Origin: Labilithrix sp. | GTDB taxonomy: Bacteria > Myxococcota_A > Polyangia > Polyangiales > Polyangiaceae | Length of the DNA stretch: 64,000 nt | Assembly: GCA_019637155.1 (NCBI GenBank) | Contig: JAHBWE010000019.1 | Coordinates: 1-64,000, forward strand | Reading direction: 5' to 3' | Shown here: piece after piece, positions 8,524-16,219 of the stretch | Layout of the letters: each line of letters begins with the position of its first letter | How positions within the stretch are numbered: position 1 is the stretch's first letter | Translations under genes and position numbers: made by a program | Notes under the pieces: generated by a model | Seen by the model: only the letters and a program-made list of their open reading frames with translations | Told to the model about the DNA's origin: nothing | Databases searched by the model: none

Positions 8524-9860
8524 GACCGCCTCACCGTCCCCGCGACGAGCGGCTCGGTCTTCGCCAGCGCGGGCGGGCTCTGGAGCGCCCTGAGCGCGCG
8601 CTCGCTCAGCCCCTTGTCCGCGTTCGCGCACGCGATCGCGAACGACGAGGTCAGCTCCTGCGCGCTCCGGAACCGGAGCGCGGCGTCCTTCGCGAACGCG
8701 AGCGCGAACCACGCGTCGACCGCGCCGTCGAGGGTGGGGTCGAGCGCCGACGGCGGCGGATGCGGGACGTTGCACACGCGATGGATGAGCGCCGCCAGCG
8801 TGTCGGCCTCGAAGGCGCATCGCCCGGTCAGCGCGGTGAACGCGGTGGCGGAGAGCGCCCAGAGGTCGAGCGCCACGTTCGGCGGAGCGGTCCCCGTGAT
8901 GTGCTCGGGGGACATGTAGCTCGGGGTCCCCGAGATCGTCCCCGGCGCGGCGGCGTCCGGCTTCACGTGCTTCGCGAGCCCGAAGTCGACGAGCTTCGCG
9001 AGCCCGTGCGGCCAGTCGGCGTGGTCGACGAGGACGATGTTCTCCGGCTTCACGTCGCCGTGGACGATGTCCTGCTGATGCGCCTCCGCGAGGGCGCGAC
9101 CGATCTGGTCGACGATGCTCGTGACCGCGACCGGCGGGAGCGGTCCGCAGCGAATGACGCGGTCCGCGAGCATCTCGCCGGAGAGGTACTCCATCACGAG
9201 ATAAGGCATCCCCGCGCCGGTGACGCCGTGGTCGTAGACGTGGAGCGAGTGCGGGCTCCGGAGCTTCGCCGCCGCGCGCGCCTCGCGCTCGAAGCTCGCG
9301 TAGTCGGCGTTCGCCGCGAAGATGGGCTTCATGAACTTGATCGCGACGGGGATCTCGAGCGCGATATGGGTCGCGCGCCACACGTCGGCCATCCCGCCCT
9401 CCCCGACCTGGCGCTCGAGCCGGTACTTGCCGGCGAGCACGACGCCGCTGAGCGGCCCCGGCGGGAGCGCGGCCGGCGGCGCGGTGCGCTGGTCGCGCGC
9501 GGCGACGGCGCGCGCGAGACGGAGCTGCAGCTCACGCGCGTTGAACGGCTTCGTCAGGTAGTCGTCGACGCCGGCCTCGAGCGCCTCGACGAGATCGGTC
9601 TTCTTCATCCGCCCCGTGAGCATGACGACGTAGACGGAGTGGCCGTGCTCCGCGGTCCTGAGCAGGCGCACGATCTCGACGCCCTTCAAGCCGGGCATGT
9701 CCCAATCGACGATGAGGATCGGCGGCGCGTCCGCGCGCTTCAAGATCCGCCACGCGCCGTCGCCGTCCTCGGCGGTCGTGACCTCGTAGCCCCACTTGCG
9801 GAGCGATCGCGACAAGAGGTCGCGAATGTAGTGCTCGTCGTCCACGACAAGGACACGCAT
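8520..9860 (-). CDS. Receiver fused to Ser/Thr protein kinase
   Basis: A 446-residue protein. Residues 1-120 are a receiver (Asp52 in LIVDWDMPG; LTKPF). After a Pro-rich linker, residues about 145-420 are a eukaryote-like protein kinase: Gly loop GEGGMADVW, VAIKFMK (Lys), catalytic loop HGDVKPEN (HGD in place of HRD), VDFGLA and SPE. It is soluble, unlike PknB-type kinases, with no PASTA or membrane segment. It is the first gene of the six-gene operon and joins His-Asp signalling to Ser/Thr phosphorylation, a combination frequent in myxobacteria. ATG start; the short upstream gap (42 bases) holds the divergent promoter region. Confidence 0.9.
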   Translation of the reverse strand: MRVLVVDDEHYIRDLLSRSLRKWGYEVTTAEDGDGAWRILKRADAPPILIVDWDMPGLKGVEIVRLLRTAEHGHSVYVVMLTGRMKKTDLVEALEAGVDDYLTKPFNARELQLRLARAVAARDQRTAPPAALPPGPLSGVVLAGKYRLERQVGEGGMADVWRATHIALEIPVAIKFMKPIFAANADYASFEREARAAAKLRSPHSLHVYDHGVTGAGMPYLVMEYLSGEMLADRVIRCGPLPPVAVTSIVDQIGRALAEAHQQDIVHGDVKPENIVLVDHADWPHGLAKLVDFGLAKHVKPDAAAPGTISGTPSYMSPEHITGTAPPNVALDLWALSATAFTALTGRCAFEADTLAALIHRVCNVPHPPPSALDPTLDGAVDAWFALAFAKDAALRFRSAQELTSSFAIACANADKGLSERALRALQSPPALAKTEPLVAGTVRRS

Positions 9861-9902
9861 TCAACCCATGCTATTTTGAGTGGGATAGTCCGCTAGTGAG
9901 AA

Positions 9903-10061
9903 ATGGAGCAAAACCGTCGATGCCGCGATGGGCCGCTGTGGCACGGCGCCGCCATTCAACTACACCGTCGCGCGTCGCTGAGGGCGGGCGCGAAAGCTCG
10001 CGAATTCAACAATTTCACGACGATGCAGTTCTACATCCCGAACCTGCTCCGGAGGAGCTAG
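9903..10061 (+). CDS. Possible 52-residue peptide gene
   Basis: A small open frame starting ATG GAG CAA and ending ARE-FNNFTTMQFYIPNLLRRS. The C-terminal half is less GC-rich than its surroundings and has an aromatic/Asn-rich composition unlike shadow frames here. Its TAG stop overlaps the TAG stop of the convergent Cys-rich peptide gene by two bases. A weak ribosome site (gtgagaa) precedes it. Position beside a radical SAM maturase gene makes a modified-peptide precursor conceivable, but there is no family match that I can name. Confidence 0.3.
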   Translation: MEQNRRCRDGPLWHGAAIQLHRRASLRAGAKAREFNNFTTMQFYIPNLLRRS

Positions 10062-10417
10062 TCGGCGTCGTCGGCGTCGGTGGTGGTGTCGGCGTCGGCG
10101 GGCGCGTCGGTCCCGGCGTCGAACGAGTAGCCGTCGGGACCGTTGACGGGCGGACCGCCGTATGCGTCGCGGCAGCAGCTCGGGTCGATCGTGTCGGCGG
10201 GCTCGTCGGAGCACGCGGCGAGCGACGCGATCCCCGCCGCGCCGGAGGTCCCGAGCGCGAAGACGGCGGCGCGCGAGAGCCGCGCGGTGAGGCGGCGCGG
10301 CGGCGGCGTCGCGCGGAGCTCGGCCGAGAGCGCGGCGCTGCAGAACGGGCAGCTCGATTCGTTCACGCGGACGTGCCGCGAGCACGCAGAACACATGACC
10401 AGATGCGCCTTTGCCAC
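10058..10417 (-). CDS. Small Cys-rich protein, candidate radical-SAM partner peptide
   Basis: A 119-residue protein starting at a GTG with an excellent ribosome site (GGAGGAGGAG, 7-8 bases upstream), one base after the stop of the radical SAM gene. Residues 9-27 hold two CxxC pairs (CSAC and CPFC), a zinc-ribbon-like knot. Residues 50-70 are hydrophobic and end SLAAC, resembling a membrane segment or lipobox. The C-terminal part has a CC pair, YGGPPVNGPDGYSF and an Asp/Ala/Thr-rich end. The coupling to a SPASM maturase suggests that it is the substrate; the YGGPP region or CC pair would be the modified core. This is inference. Confidence 0.65.
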   Translation of the reverse strand: MAKAHLVMCSACSRHVRVNESSCPFCSAALSAELRATPPPRRLTARLSRAAVFALGTSGAAGIASLAACSDEPADTIDPSCCRDAYGGPPVNGPDGYSFDAGTDAPADADTTTDADDAD

Positions 10418-10418
10418 G

Positions 10419-11681
10419 TTACGTCTCCTCCTCCGGGATCGGCTCCGAGACGATCTCGAACACTCCGTGATCGAACGGCTGACCGGGCGCCGCCTCCCGG
10501 CGCACGATCCGTTCGCGTCGTCCCTGCCGCTGCATCTCGAGCGCGCGATGATGGCAATACGGGTTGTTCCCGGCGCGGCCGAACGCGACGAAGCTGGTCC
10601 AGGTGCAGCCCGCGAGACACTCGTCGGCGTAGTAGCAATCGCGACAGAACCCCCAGAGCGCCGTCTCCACCGTGCGGTCGCGGGTGTAGCGGAGCGGCGC
10701 CGCTCGTTCCCAGATGTCGACGAGCCGCGCGTCGCGGACGTTGCCGCCGGTCCAGGCCTCCGACGGCAGCGAGGGGCATCCCTTGATCGCGCCGTTCGCC
10801 TCGACGCCGAGGCTGCCGCGCCCGGCGCTGCACGATCCGCCGTGGCTGGCGAGGCGGTGGCCGCGGAGCGCCGACTCGTACGGTCCGAAGTAGCCGATGT
10901 TGTTCGCCGGCCACATGCGAACACCGAGCTCGCCGCAGCGCGATTTCAGCGAAGCGAGGAGAGGGAACAGCTCGAGGAGGTCATAGGGCTGAAGCAACAT
11001 CTCCGGCGCGTCGGCCGCGCGTCCCATCGGGACCGTAATCTGGATTTGCCACGAATGGACGCCGAGCTCGGCGACGGTCTCGAGGATGCCGGGGAGCGCG
11101 CTCATCGAGAGCCGGTTGATCTGGGTATTGCACGCGACTCGCAAGTTGCGCTCACGCAGGGCGCGCATCGCCGCGATCGCGGCGCGGTAGGAGCCGGCGA
11201 CGCCGCGCAGGCGATCGTGGATCGGCTCGTCGCCGTCGAGGGAGATGCTCGCGCCTTGGAGACCGGCGGCGGCGGCGCGCTCGATGATCGCGGGGGTCAA
11301 GCCGCGACCGCCGGACGTCATCGTGACGTCGACGCCGTGTCCGCGCAGGCGGCGGACGACGTCGAAGAAGTCGTCGCGGAGGTACGCCTCGCCGCCGATG
11401 AGGGTGACCTCCGCGACGCCGAGCTCGGCGATCTGGTCGGCGAGGTCGAGCGCCTCCGCGGTGGTGAGCTCGTCGGGCCGCGCCCGCCCCGCGCGCGACC
11501 CGCAGTGCCGGCACGCGAGGTCGCACGCGAGCGTGAGCTCCCACACCGCGTAGACGGGACGAACCGCGTCGGCGCGCCGAGCCTCCGCGGCGAGCGGCAA
11601 CGATCGCCTCCCCGGTTTCGCCCGCGGCGCGATCGCGAGCCCGCGCCGCCCCGCCGCCTCACCCAGCGAGCTGCCGCCCAT
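10419..11681 (-). CDS. Radical SAM/SPASM peptide maturase
   Basis: A 420-residue radical SAM enzyme. The SAM cluster motif CDLACRHC lies near residue 50, in WELTLACDLACRHCGS. The TIM-barrel motifs follow (LIGGEAYLRDDF, SISLDG). The C-terminal SPASM region carries many Cys residues (SCSAGRGSLGVEANGAIKGC, then GFCRDCYYADECLAGC), the pattern that binds two auxiliary Fe-S clusters in peptide-modifying enzymes. The ATG at 11681 follows a GAGAGGA site at about 12 bases; a longer start (11768) would run into the Fur-like operator region. It is followed at once by the small Cys-rich gene, a typical RiPP arrangement. Confidence 0.85.
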   Translation of the reverse strand: MGGSSLGEAAGRRGLAIAPRAKPGRRSLPLAAEARRADAVRPVYAVWELTLACDLACRHCGSRAGRARPDELTTAEALDLADQIAELGVAEVTLIGGEAYLRDDFFDVVRRLRGHGVDVTMTSGGRGLTPAIIERAAAAGLQGASISLDGDEPIHDRLRGVAGSYRAAIAAMRALRERNLRVACNTQINRLSMSALPGILETVAELGVHSWQIQITVPMGRAADAPEMLLQPYDLLELFPLLASLKSRCGELGVRMWPANNIGYFGPYESALRGHRLASHGGSCSAGRGSLGVEANGAIKGCPSLPSEAWTGGNVRDARLVDIWERAAPLRYTRDRTVETALWGFCRDCYYADECLAGCTWTSFVAFGRAGNNPYCHHRALEMQRQGRRERIVRREAAPGQPFDHGVFEIVSEPIPEEET

Positions 11682-11742
11682 CCCACGACGATATCCTCTC
11701 CACCGCCCGCCCACGACGGCAGAACGCCGAGGTCGGGGTGGC

Positions 11743-11772
11743 TTGACCGGCCGCGGCGCGTGCGGCAATCAT
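11743..11772 (+). promoter_or_regulatory. Possible sigma-70 promoter of the PepSY gene
   Basis: TTGACC at 11743-11748 and AATCAT at 11767-11772, with 18 bases between, give a moderate -35/-10 pair. Transcription would begin near 11779, inside the Fur-like palindrome, which suits repression. If so, translation starts at 11832, not at the ATG at 11778. Confidence 0.35.
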
Positions 11773-11789
11773 TGAAAATGACTTTCAAT
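11771..11789. promoter_or_regulatory. Fur-box-like operator
   Basis: ATTGAAA-ATGAC-TTTCAAT is a perfect 7-bp inverted repeat with a 5-base spacer and matches the common Fur-box form TTGAAAATGATTTTCAA at all but one or two positions. It is AT-rich in a very GC-rich setting. It lies between the divergent radical SAM gene (start about 90 bases away) and the PepSY gene. PepSY membrane proteins are often iron-regulated, which supports the reading. Confidence 0.65.
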
Positions 11790-11831
11790 ATCACCGCTGC
11801 GTGGCGGCGTTGGCGGTCGCCTGGGGTGGCG

Positions 11832-12686
11832 ATGCGGTTCGTGCGGCGGGTGCACATGTACCTCGGGCTCGTGCTGTTTCCGTGGGTCTTGTTCTTTGGC
11901 GTCACCGGGCTCTCGTTCAATCATCCGCGCCTCCGCGGCGTGACGGAGCGGGTGGCGCCGGCGCGGCAGGAGGCGTGGAGCGCGGCCGACATCGCGACGC
12001 GTATCGTCGGGGAGCTCGGGAAGACGGGGGACTCGTTCACGCTCGATCCGGGCGTCGTCCCGCGCTTCTCCGGGACGCCGACGCTGACCGCGAGCGCGGC
12101 GGACGGCGGCGAGCACGTCGTCGTCGTGCGACTCGACGACGGCCTCGTCGTCGTCGACACGCGGCCGCCGAAGCAGAAACGCACGCGTCCCTCCTTCGCC
12201 GGCACGAAGCTGCCGCTCGCGGATCGCAGCATGACCGCCCTCGAGTCCAACATGACCGGGCTCCTCCCCTCGCTCGGGCTCGAAGGGACCGGACCCCTCC
12301 GCGCGCACCCGAAGTCGCGGCCCGAGGTGCGCTTCGGCGTCCGCGATCGCGACGGCGTGCTTTGGAACGCGGCCTACGACCTCTCGAGCGGCGCCGTCGA
12401 CGCTCAGCGCGCCGACGCCCCCGGCGCGCGCACGATGGAAGTGCTCGCCGACCTCCACACCACGCACCGCTACCCCGTCCACGGCGGCGCGCGGACCTAC
12501 TGGATCCTGTTCGCCGACGTGACCGCCTGCACGCTCGTCTTCTGGGCGCTCTCCGGCATCGCGATGTGGCTGCAGATGAAGGGCCGCCGCGCCGCCGGCG
12601 TCGTCGCGTTGAGCAGCGGCCTCCTCGTCGCCGCGCTCGTGATGACGTCGACCGCGCGCGACAACGGGTGGCTCATCGATCGGTGA
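11832..12686 (+). CDS. PepSY-associated TM-helix membrane protein
   Basis: A protein of about 284 residues starting MRFVRRVHMYLGLVLFPWVLFFGVTG, the usual first helix of PepSY_TM proteins, followed by a periplasmic beta-rich part. It closes with two C-terminal helices, the first preceded by the HTTHRYPVHGG segment. Such proteins accompany iron-siderophore uptake or reductive iron release. The start at 11832 is preferred because it has a GGGGTGG ribosome site and falls after the Fur-like operator; an in-frame ATG at 11778 lies inside the operator. Convergent with the PhyH remnant. Confidence 0.8.
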   Translation: MRFVRRVHMYLGLVLFPWVLFFGVTGLSFNHPRLRGVTERVAPARQEAWSAADIATRIVGELGKTGDSFTLDPGVVPRFSGTPTLTASAADGGEHVVVVRLDDGLVVVDTRPPKQKRTRPSFAGTKLPLADRSMTALESNMTGLLPSLGLEGTGPLRAHPKSRPEVRFGVRDRDGVLWNAAYDLSSGAVDAQRADAPGARTMEVLADLHTTHRYPVHGGARTYWILFADVTACTLVFWALSGIAMWLQMKGRRAAGVVALSSGLLVAALVMTSTARDNGWLIDR

Positions 12687-12689
12687 CGG

Positions 12690-12794
12690 CTACGTCGTCG
12701 CGCGCGGGCCGGCGAGCTCGCGGGGAAAGGCCTCGTCGACGCGAACGAAGCCGTCGTGGACGAACCGCCCGATCTGCTCCGCGGACAGGGGCAT
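12690..12794 (-). pseudogene. Remnant of a PhyH-family oxygenase gene (N-terminus only)
   Basis: Thirty-four codons reading SAEQIGRFVHDGFVRVDEAF then PRELAG, a textbook N-terminus of phytanoyl-CoA dioxygenase-family proteins, starting at ATG one base after the stop of the sigma-54 activator gene. The frame ends at TAG after residue 34 and the rest of the gene is absent, replaced by the convergent PepSY gene. It is best read as a truncated gene left by a deletion or rearrangement. A real mini-protein is possible but unlikely. Confidence 0.6.
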
Positions 12795-12795
12795 G

Positions 12796-14109
12796 TCACG
12801 AGGAAGCGTACGCGCGCGTGCGGCGGCGGACCGTGCTGCGGTCGACGCCGAGGATCCGCGCGGCGTGGGCGACGTTGTCGGCGCTCCGCGCGAGCACGTG
12901 CGCGACGTACCAGTCGACGACGTCGTCCAGCGTCGCGGTCGCGTCGCGCATCTCGGCCGGGAGCGCCTCGCGCGCCTGGGCTTCGTGGCTCCCCGCCGCG
13001 GGCGTGACGCCGGGCTCGAGGCCGAGGAGGAGGTTCCGGAGCGCGTTCTGCAGCTCGCGCACGTTGCCCGGCCACGCGTGGCGGCGCGCCTCCCGGCTCG
13101 TCAGCCACGTGTCGATCCGCTTGCGCGTCTCGTCGAGGGAGCTCGCCGGGAGGTAGCGATCGACGAACGCGCGCCCGATCGCGGGGATGTCCTCCGGCCG
13201 GTCGCGCAGCGGAGGCAGCCGGATGACGGTGCCCGCCAGGCGCTGGTGGAGGTCGCGGCGGAAGTGGCCCGCCTCGACCATGCTCGCGAGGTCCTTGTGC
13301 GTCGCCGAAATGTAGCGGCAGCTCGCGCGGTAGGTGCGGTCCGAGCCGAGCGGGCTCAGCTCGTTGGTCTCCATCACGCGGAGGAGCTTCACCTGCGTGC
13401 TCACCCCGAGGTCGCCGACCTCGTCGAGGAAGAGCGAGCCGCCGTGCGCGGTGCGGATGCGGCCGAGGCGCGTGTCGTTCGCGCCGGTGAAGGCGCCCTT
13501 CACGTGGCCGAACAGCTCCGCCGCGACGAGCGTGTCCGGGACCGCGGCCGCGTTCAGCGACGCGTGCGGCGCGGGCGAGCCGTCCTTCGGTCCGAGGCAG
13601 CCCTCCTGGATCGCGTGCGCGACCGCCTCCTTTCCGGTGCCCGTCTCGCCGAGGATCAACACGTCGTGGTCGTCGATCACGCGCGCCAGGACCAGCGCGT
13701 GTACGAGCGAGTCGCCGAAGCACGCCGCCCACGCCGCGCGGCACACGCCGACGATGGCCGAGCTCGAGCCCCGGAGCGCGCCCAGCGCGCGGAGGCATCG
13801 ACCCGCCGCCGCCCCGACGACGAGGTACTCGCTGCGCGGACGCGGGAGCGAGCGCGCGACGTGAGAGGTGACCAGGTCGGCGAAGAGGTGCGCAGCGCGC
13901 GCCGGCGACGCGCAGGCGAACGCGTGCGCCGCCGCGAGCACGACGCGCTCGACGGTGTGCGGATCCCCACGATCGAGCGCGCTCCGCAGGAGCGACTCGG
14001 CGCTGCCCTTCTTCACGAACGCGGCGATGGACGCCGCGACGCGATCCGTAGGGCCGTCGAACGGATTTTCCAAGAGGGCTCTTACGTCCGCGTTCGTCGC
14101 TGCTCCCAT
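12796..14109 (-). CDS. Sigma-54 activator without receiver (PspF-like role)
   Basis: A 437-residue enhancer-binding protein. Residues 1-140 are a helical N-terminal region with no receiver, GAF or PAS signature. Residues about 145-370 are the AAA+ domain: Walker A GETGTGK (154-160), GAFTGA loop for sigma-54 contact (205-210), Walker B SLFLDEVGD, and arginine fingers further on. Residues 395-437 hold a Fis-type helix-turn-helix (NVAHAARILGVDRSTVRRRT). It is divergent from the NfeD-flotillin operon, which has a near-perfect -24/-12 promoter, so it is the probable activator of that operon, as PspF is for psp. Confidence 0.9.
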   Translation of the reverse strand: MGAATNADVRALLENPFDGPTDRVAASIAAFVKKGSAESLLRSALDRGDPHTVERVVLAAAHAFACASPARAAHLFADLVTSHVARSLPRPRSEYLVVGAAAGRCLRALGALRGSSSAIVGVCRAAWAACFGDSLVHALVLARVIDDHDVLILGETGTGKEAVAHAIQEGCLGPKDGSPAPHASLNAAAVPDTLVAAELFGHVKGAFTGANDTRLGRIRTAHGGSLFLDEVGDLGVSTQVKLLRVMETNELSPLGSDRTYRASCRYISATHKDLASMVEAGHFRRDLHQRLAGTVIRLPPLRDRPEDIPAIGRAFVDRYLPASSLDETRKRIDTWLTSREARRHAWPGNVRELQNALRNLLLGLEPGVTPAAGSHEAQAREALPAEMRDATATLDDVVDWYVAHVLARSADNVAHAARILGVDRSTVRRRTRAYASS

Positions 14110-14147
14110 CCTTCCCTCCGCTGCAAATCATCCCTACTGACGAAATA

Positions 14148-14164
14148 TACATTAGCAAAATGTA
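14148..14164. promoter_or_regulatory. Candidate upstream activating site (inverted repeat)
   Basis: TACAT-N7-ATGTA is an inverted repeat in an AT-rich island between the divergent activator and NfeD genes. It lies about 80-96 bases before the predicted sigma-54 start site, the usual place for an enhancer site of this activator class. Confidence 0.45.
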
Positions 14165-14217
14165 GCGTTGCATTCGAGCACGCCGCCTCGGCGCGCGAAC
14201 GTAGCGAGATGACCGCG

Positions 14218-14233
14218 TGGCACGCGCTTCGCA
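14218..14233 (+). promoter_or_regulatory. Sigma-54 promoter of the NfeD-flotillin operon
   Basis: TGGCAC-N5-TCGCA matches the -24/-12 consensus TGGCAC-N5-TTGCA at all but one position, with the invariant GG and GC correctly spaced. Start of transcription is expected near 14244, leaving a 17-base leader that contains the GGGAGGA ribosome site. Confidence 0.75.
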
Positions 14234-14260
14234 TCGTGTCTTTTCGCAAGGGAGGATGAA

Positions 14261-14884
14261 GTGATTGGGCTCTACCTCGCAGGATTCGCGACGGGCGGCG
14301 TGCTGCTGCTGTTCTCCGTCATCGGAGGCGGCGACGACCCGGACGTCGACGTGGACGTCGATGGGGACGTGGACATGGACGCGGACGCGCACGGGGACGG
14401 CGACGACCACGCCGTCTCGGGCGGCGTCACGTCGACGCTCGCCGCCGTCGCGCTCACCGCGTTTCCCTTCGCGTCGCTCCGTTTCTGGACGTTCTTCCTC
14501 GCGTTCGGCGGGCTCGCCGGGGCGCTCCTCACCGCGCTCTCGCCGCTCGGCGCCTTCGCCACCGCGCTCGTCGCCGCCGCGCTCGGGTACGCCGCCGGCG
14601 TCGGCTCGTCGGCGCTCATGCGGCTGGTCGCGCGCGACGAGGTCTCGAGCTCGCTCGGCGCGCGCGAGTGCGTCGGTACGAGCGCCACCGTCGTCCTCCC
14701 GATCGAGGGCGGCAGCCGCGGTCGCGTCCGGGTCCACGTCGACGGCCGGACCGTCGACTTCGACGCGGAGAGCGACGACGAGCTCGCCCTCGCGGTCGCC
14801 GCGCCGGTCTTCGTCTACGCGATCCGCGACGACGGCGTCGCGCTCGTCGCTTCCCTTCCTTCCAAGCTCGACCCCTCGCCATGA
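14261..14884 (+). CDS. NfeD-like membrane protein with OB fold
   Basis: A 207-residue protein. An N-terminal helix (about 3-22) is followed by an acidic Asp/Val repeat segment (DDPDVDVDVDGDVDMDAD), two or three membrane helices (about 55-120) and a C-terminal soluble OB-fold-like domain (about 130-200). NfeD proteins with this layout are encoded next to flotillins and form membrane microdomain complexes (YuaF/FloT, YqiJ/YqiK). GTG start with a strong GGGAGGA ribosome site. The Asp-rich loop may bind cations. First gene of the operon; 12-base gap to the flotillin. Confidence 0.85.
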   Translation: MIGLYLAGFATGGVLLLFSVIGGGDDPDVDVDVDGDVDMDADAHGDGDDHAVSGGVTSTLAAVALTAFPFASLRFWTFFLAFGGLAGALLTALSPLGAFATALVAAALGYAAGVGSSALMRLVARDEVSSSLGARECVGTSATVVLPIEGGSRGRVRVHVDGRTVDFDAESDDELALAVAAPVFVYAIRDDGVALVASLPSKLDPSP

Positions 14885-14896
14885 AAGGACACGTCC

Positions 14897-16174
14897 GTGA
14901 ATCTAGCCATCGAGTCCGTCATCGCCGCCGCCGGCGGCCTGGTCTTCGTCGTCTTCGTCCTCGCCGTCGCGTCGTTCGCCAGCCGCTTCCTCCACGTGTG
15001 CCGCCCGAACGAGGTGCTCGTCTTCTCCGGCCGCCGCCGCCGCACCGCGAACGGGCACGACGTCGGGTTCCGCATCGTCTCTTCGGGGCGCGCCTTCCGG
15101 CTGCCGATCCTCGAGCGGGTCGATCGGATGGACGTGACCCTCATCTCCGTCCCGATGTCGATCAGCGGCGCGTACTCGGAGGGCGGGATCCCGCTCGCGG
15201 TCACCGCGATCGCGAACGTGAAGGTCTCGAGCGAGCCTGACGTCGTCGGCAACGCGGTCGAGCGCTTCCTCGGCAAGAGCGCGCACGAGATCGCGCGCGT
15301 GAGCAAGGAGACCTTGGAGGGGCACCTCCGCGGCGTGCTCGCGACGATGACTCCGGAGGAGGTGAACGAGGACCGCCTCAAGTTCGCCGAGCGCCTCAGC
15401 GACGAGGCGGGGCCCGATCTCGCGAAGCTCGGCCTCCAGCTCGACACGCTGAAGATCCAGAACGTCTCCGACGACCGCAGCTACCTCGACAGCCTCGGCC
15501 GGAGCCGCATCGCGGAGATCCTCCGCTCCGCGGTCGTCGCCGAGTCCGACGCGGTGCGGATGGCGGAGAAGGTCGAGGCCGAAGCGGAGGCGCGCGCCCA
15601 AGTCGCGAAGACGCAGGCGAGCGCCAACGTGCAGCGGCGCGAGAACGAGGCGCGCCGCACCATCGCCGACCTCACGCGCGAGGCGCTCTCGGAGGAGGAG
15701 CGGACGGCGCAGGTCGGCCGCGCCGTGCGCGCCGAGGCCGAGCAGGAGCTCCACCGCCGCCGCGCGGAGGTCGAGCGCATGCGCCTCGCCGCCGACGTGA
15801 CGATCCCCGCCGAGATCGAGCGTCGCGTGCAGAGCCTCCTCGCCGAGGGCGACGCGGCCGCGATCGTCGCGAAGGGCGAGGCCGTCGCCGAGGCGCTCAC
15901 GCAGGTCCACGACGCGTGGTCGGAGTGCGGTCCGCGCGCGATGGACATGATCGTCGTCCAGCACGTGGACGAGGTGTTCTCGCGCGCGACCGCGGCCGCG
16001 ACGAGCATCCACGCGCGCCAGGCCTCGCTCGTCGACGCCGGCGACGGCGCGTCGATCGCCCGCTACGCCGCCGCCTACCCCGCCACCGTGGACATGCTCC
16101 TCGCGCGCGTCTCCGACACCCTCGGCGTCGACTTCCGGTCGGCGCTCCGGGCCGAGCAGCTCGACGCCGAATGA
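14897..16174 (+). CDS. Flotillin-like SPFH/band 7 protein (first copy)
   Basis: A 425-residue protein with an N-terminal membrane anchor (about 8-30), then HVCRPNEVLVFSGRRRR, an SPFH domain to about residue 190 and long Ala/Glu-rich coiled coils (about 200-330). It resembles YqiK/FloT, scaffold proteins of membrane microdomains. It is a paralogue of the next gene, with the shared RPNEVLVFSG or QPNEVLVFSG motif and the shared LGK.......KETLEG.LRGVLATMTPEEVN block. GTG start. Confidence 0.88.
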   Translation: MNLAIESVIAAAGGLVFVVFVLAVASFASRFLHVCRPNEVLVFSGRRRRTANGHDVGFRIVSSGRAFRLPILERVDRMDVTLISVPMSISGAYSEGGIPLAVTAIANVKVSSEPDVVGNAVERFLGKSAHEIARVSKETLEGHLRGVLATMTPEEVNEDRLKFAERLSDEAGPDLAKLGLQLDTLKIQNVSDDRSYLDSLGRSRIAEILRSAVVAESDAVRMAEKVEAEAEARAQVAKTQASANVQRRENEARRTIADLTREALSEEERTAQVGRAVRAEAEQELHRRRAEVERMRLAADVTIPAEIERRVQSLLAEGDAAAIVAKGEAVAEALTQVHDAWSECGPRAMDMIVVQHVDEVFSRATAAATSIHARQASLVDAGDGASIARYAAAYPATVDMLLARVSDTLGVDFRSALRAEQLDAE

Positions 16175-16219
16175 GCCAAAGGACCCCGTTACCTGTTTTC
16201 CCCAATTGGAGCCCGTAGC

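Noticed and set aside
9936..9951. TGGCAC sequence before the RiPP-like region as a sigma-54 promoter
   Set aside because: The -12 GC is missing at the right spacing and no gene start follows at a sensible distance.
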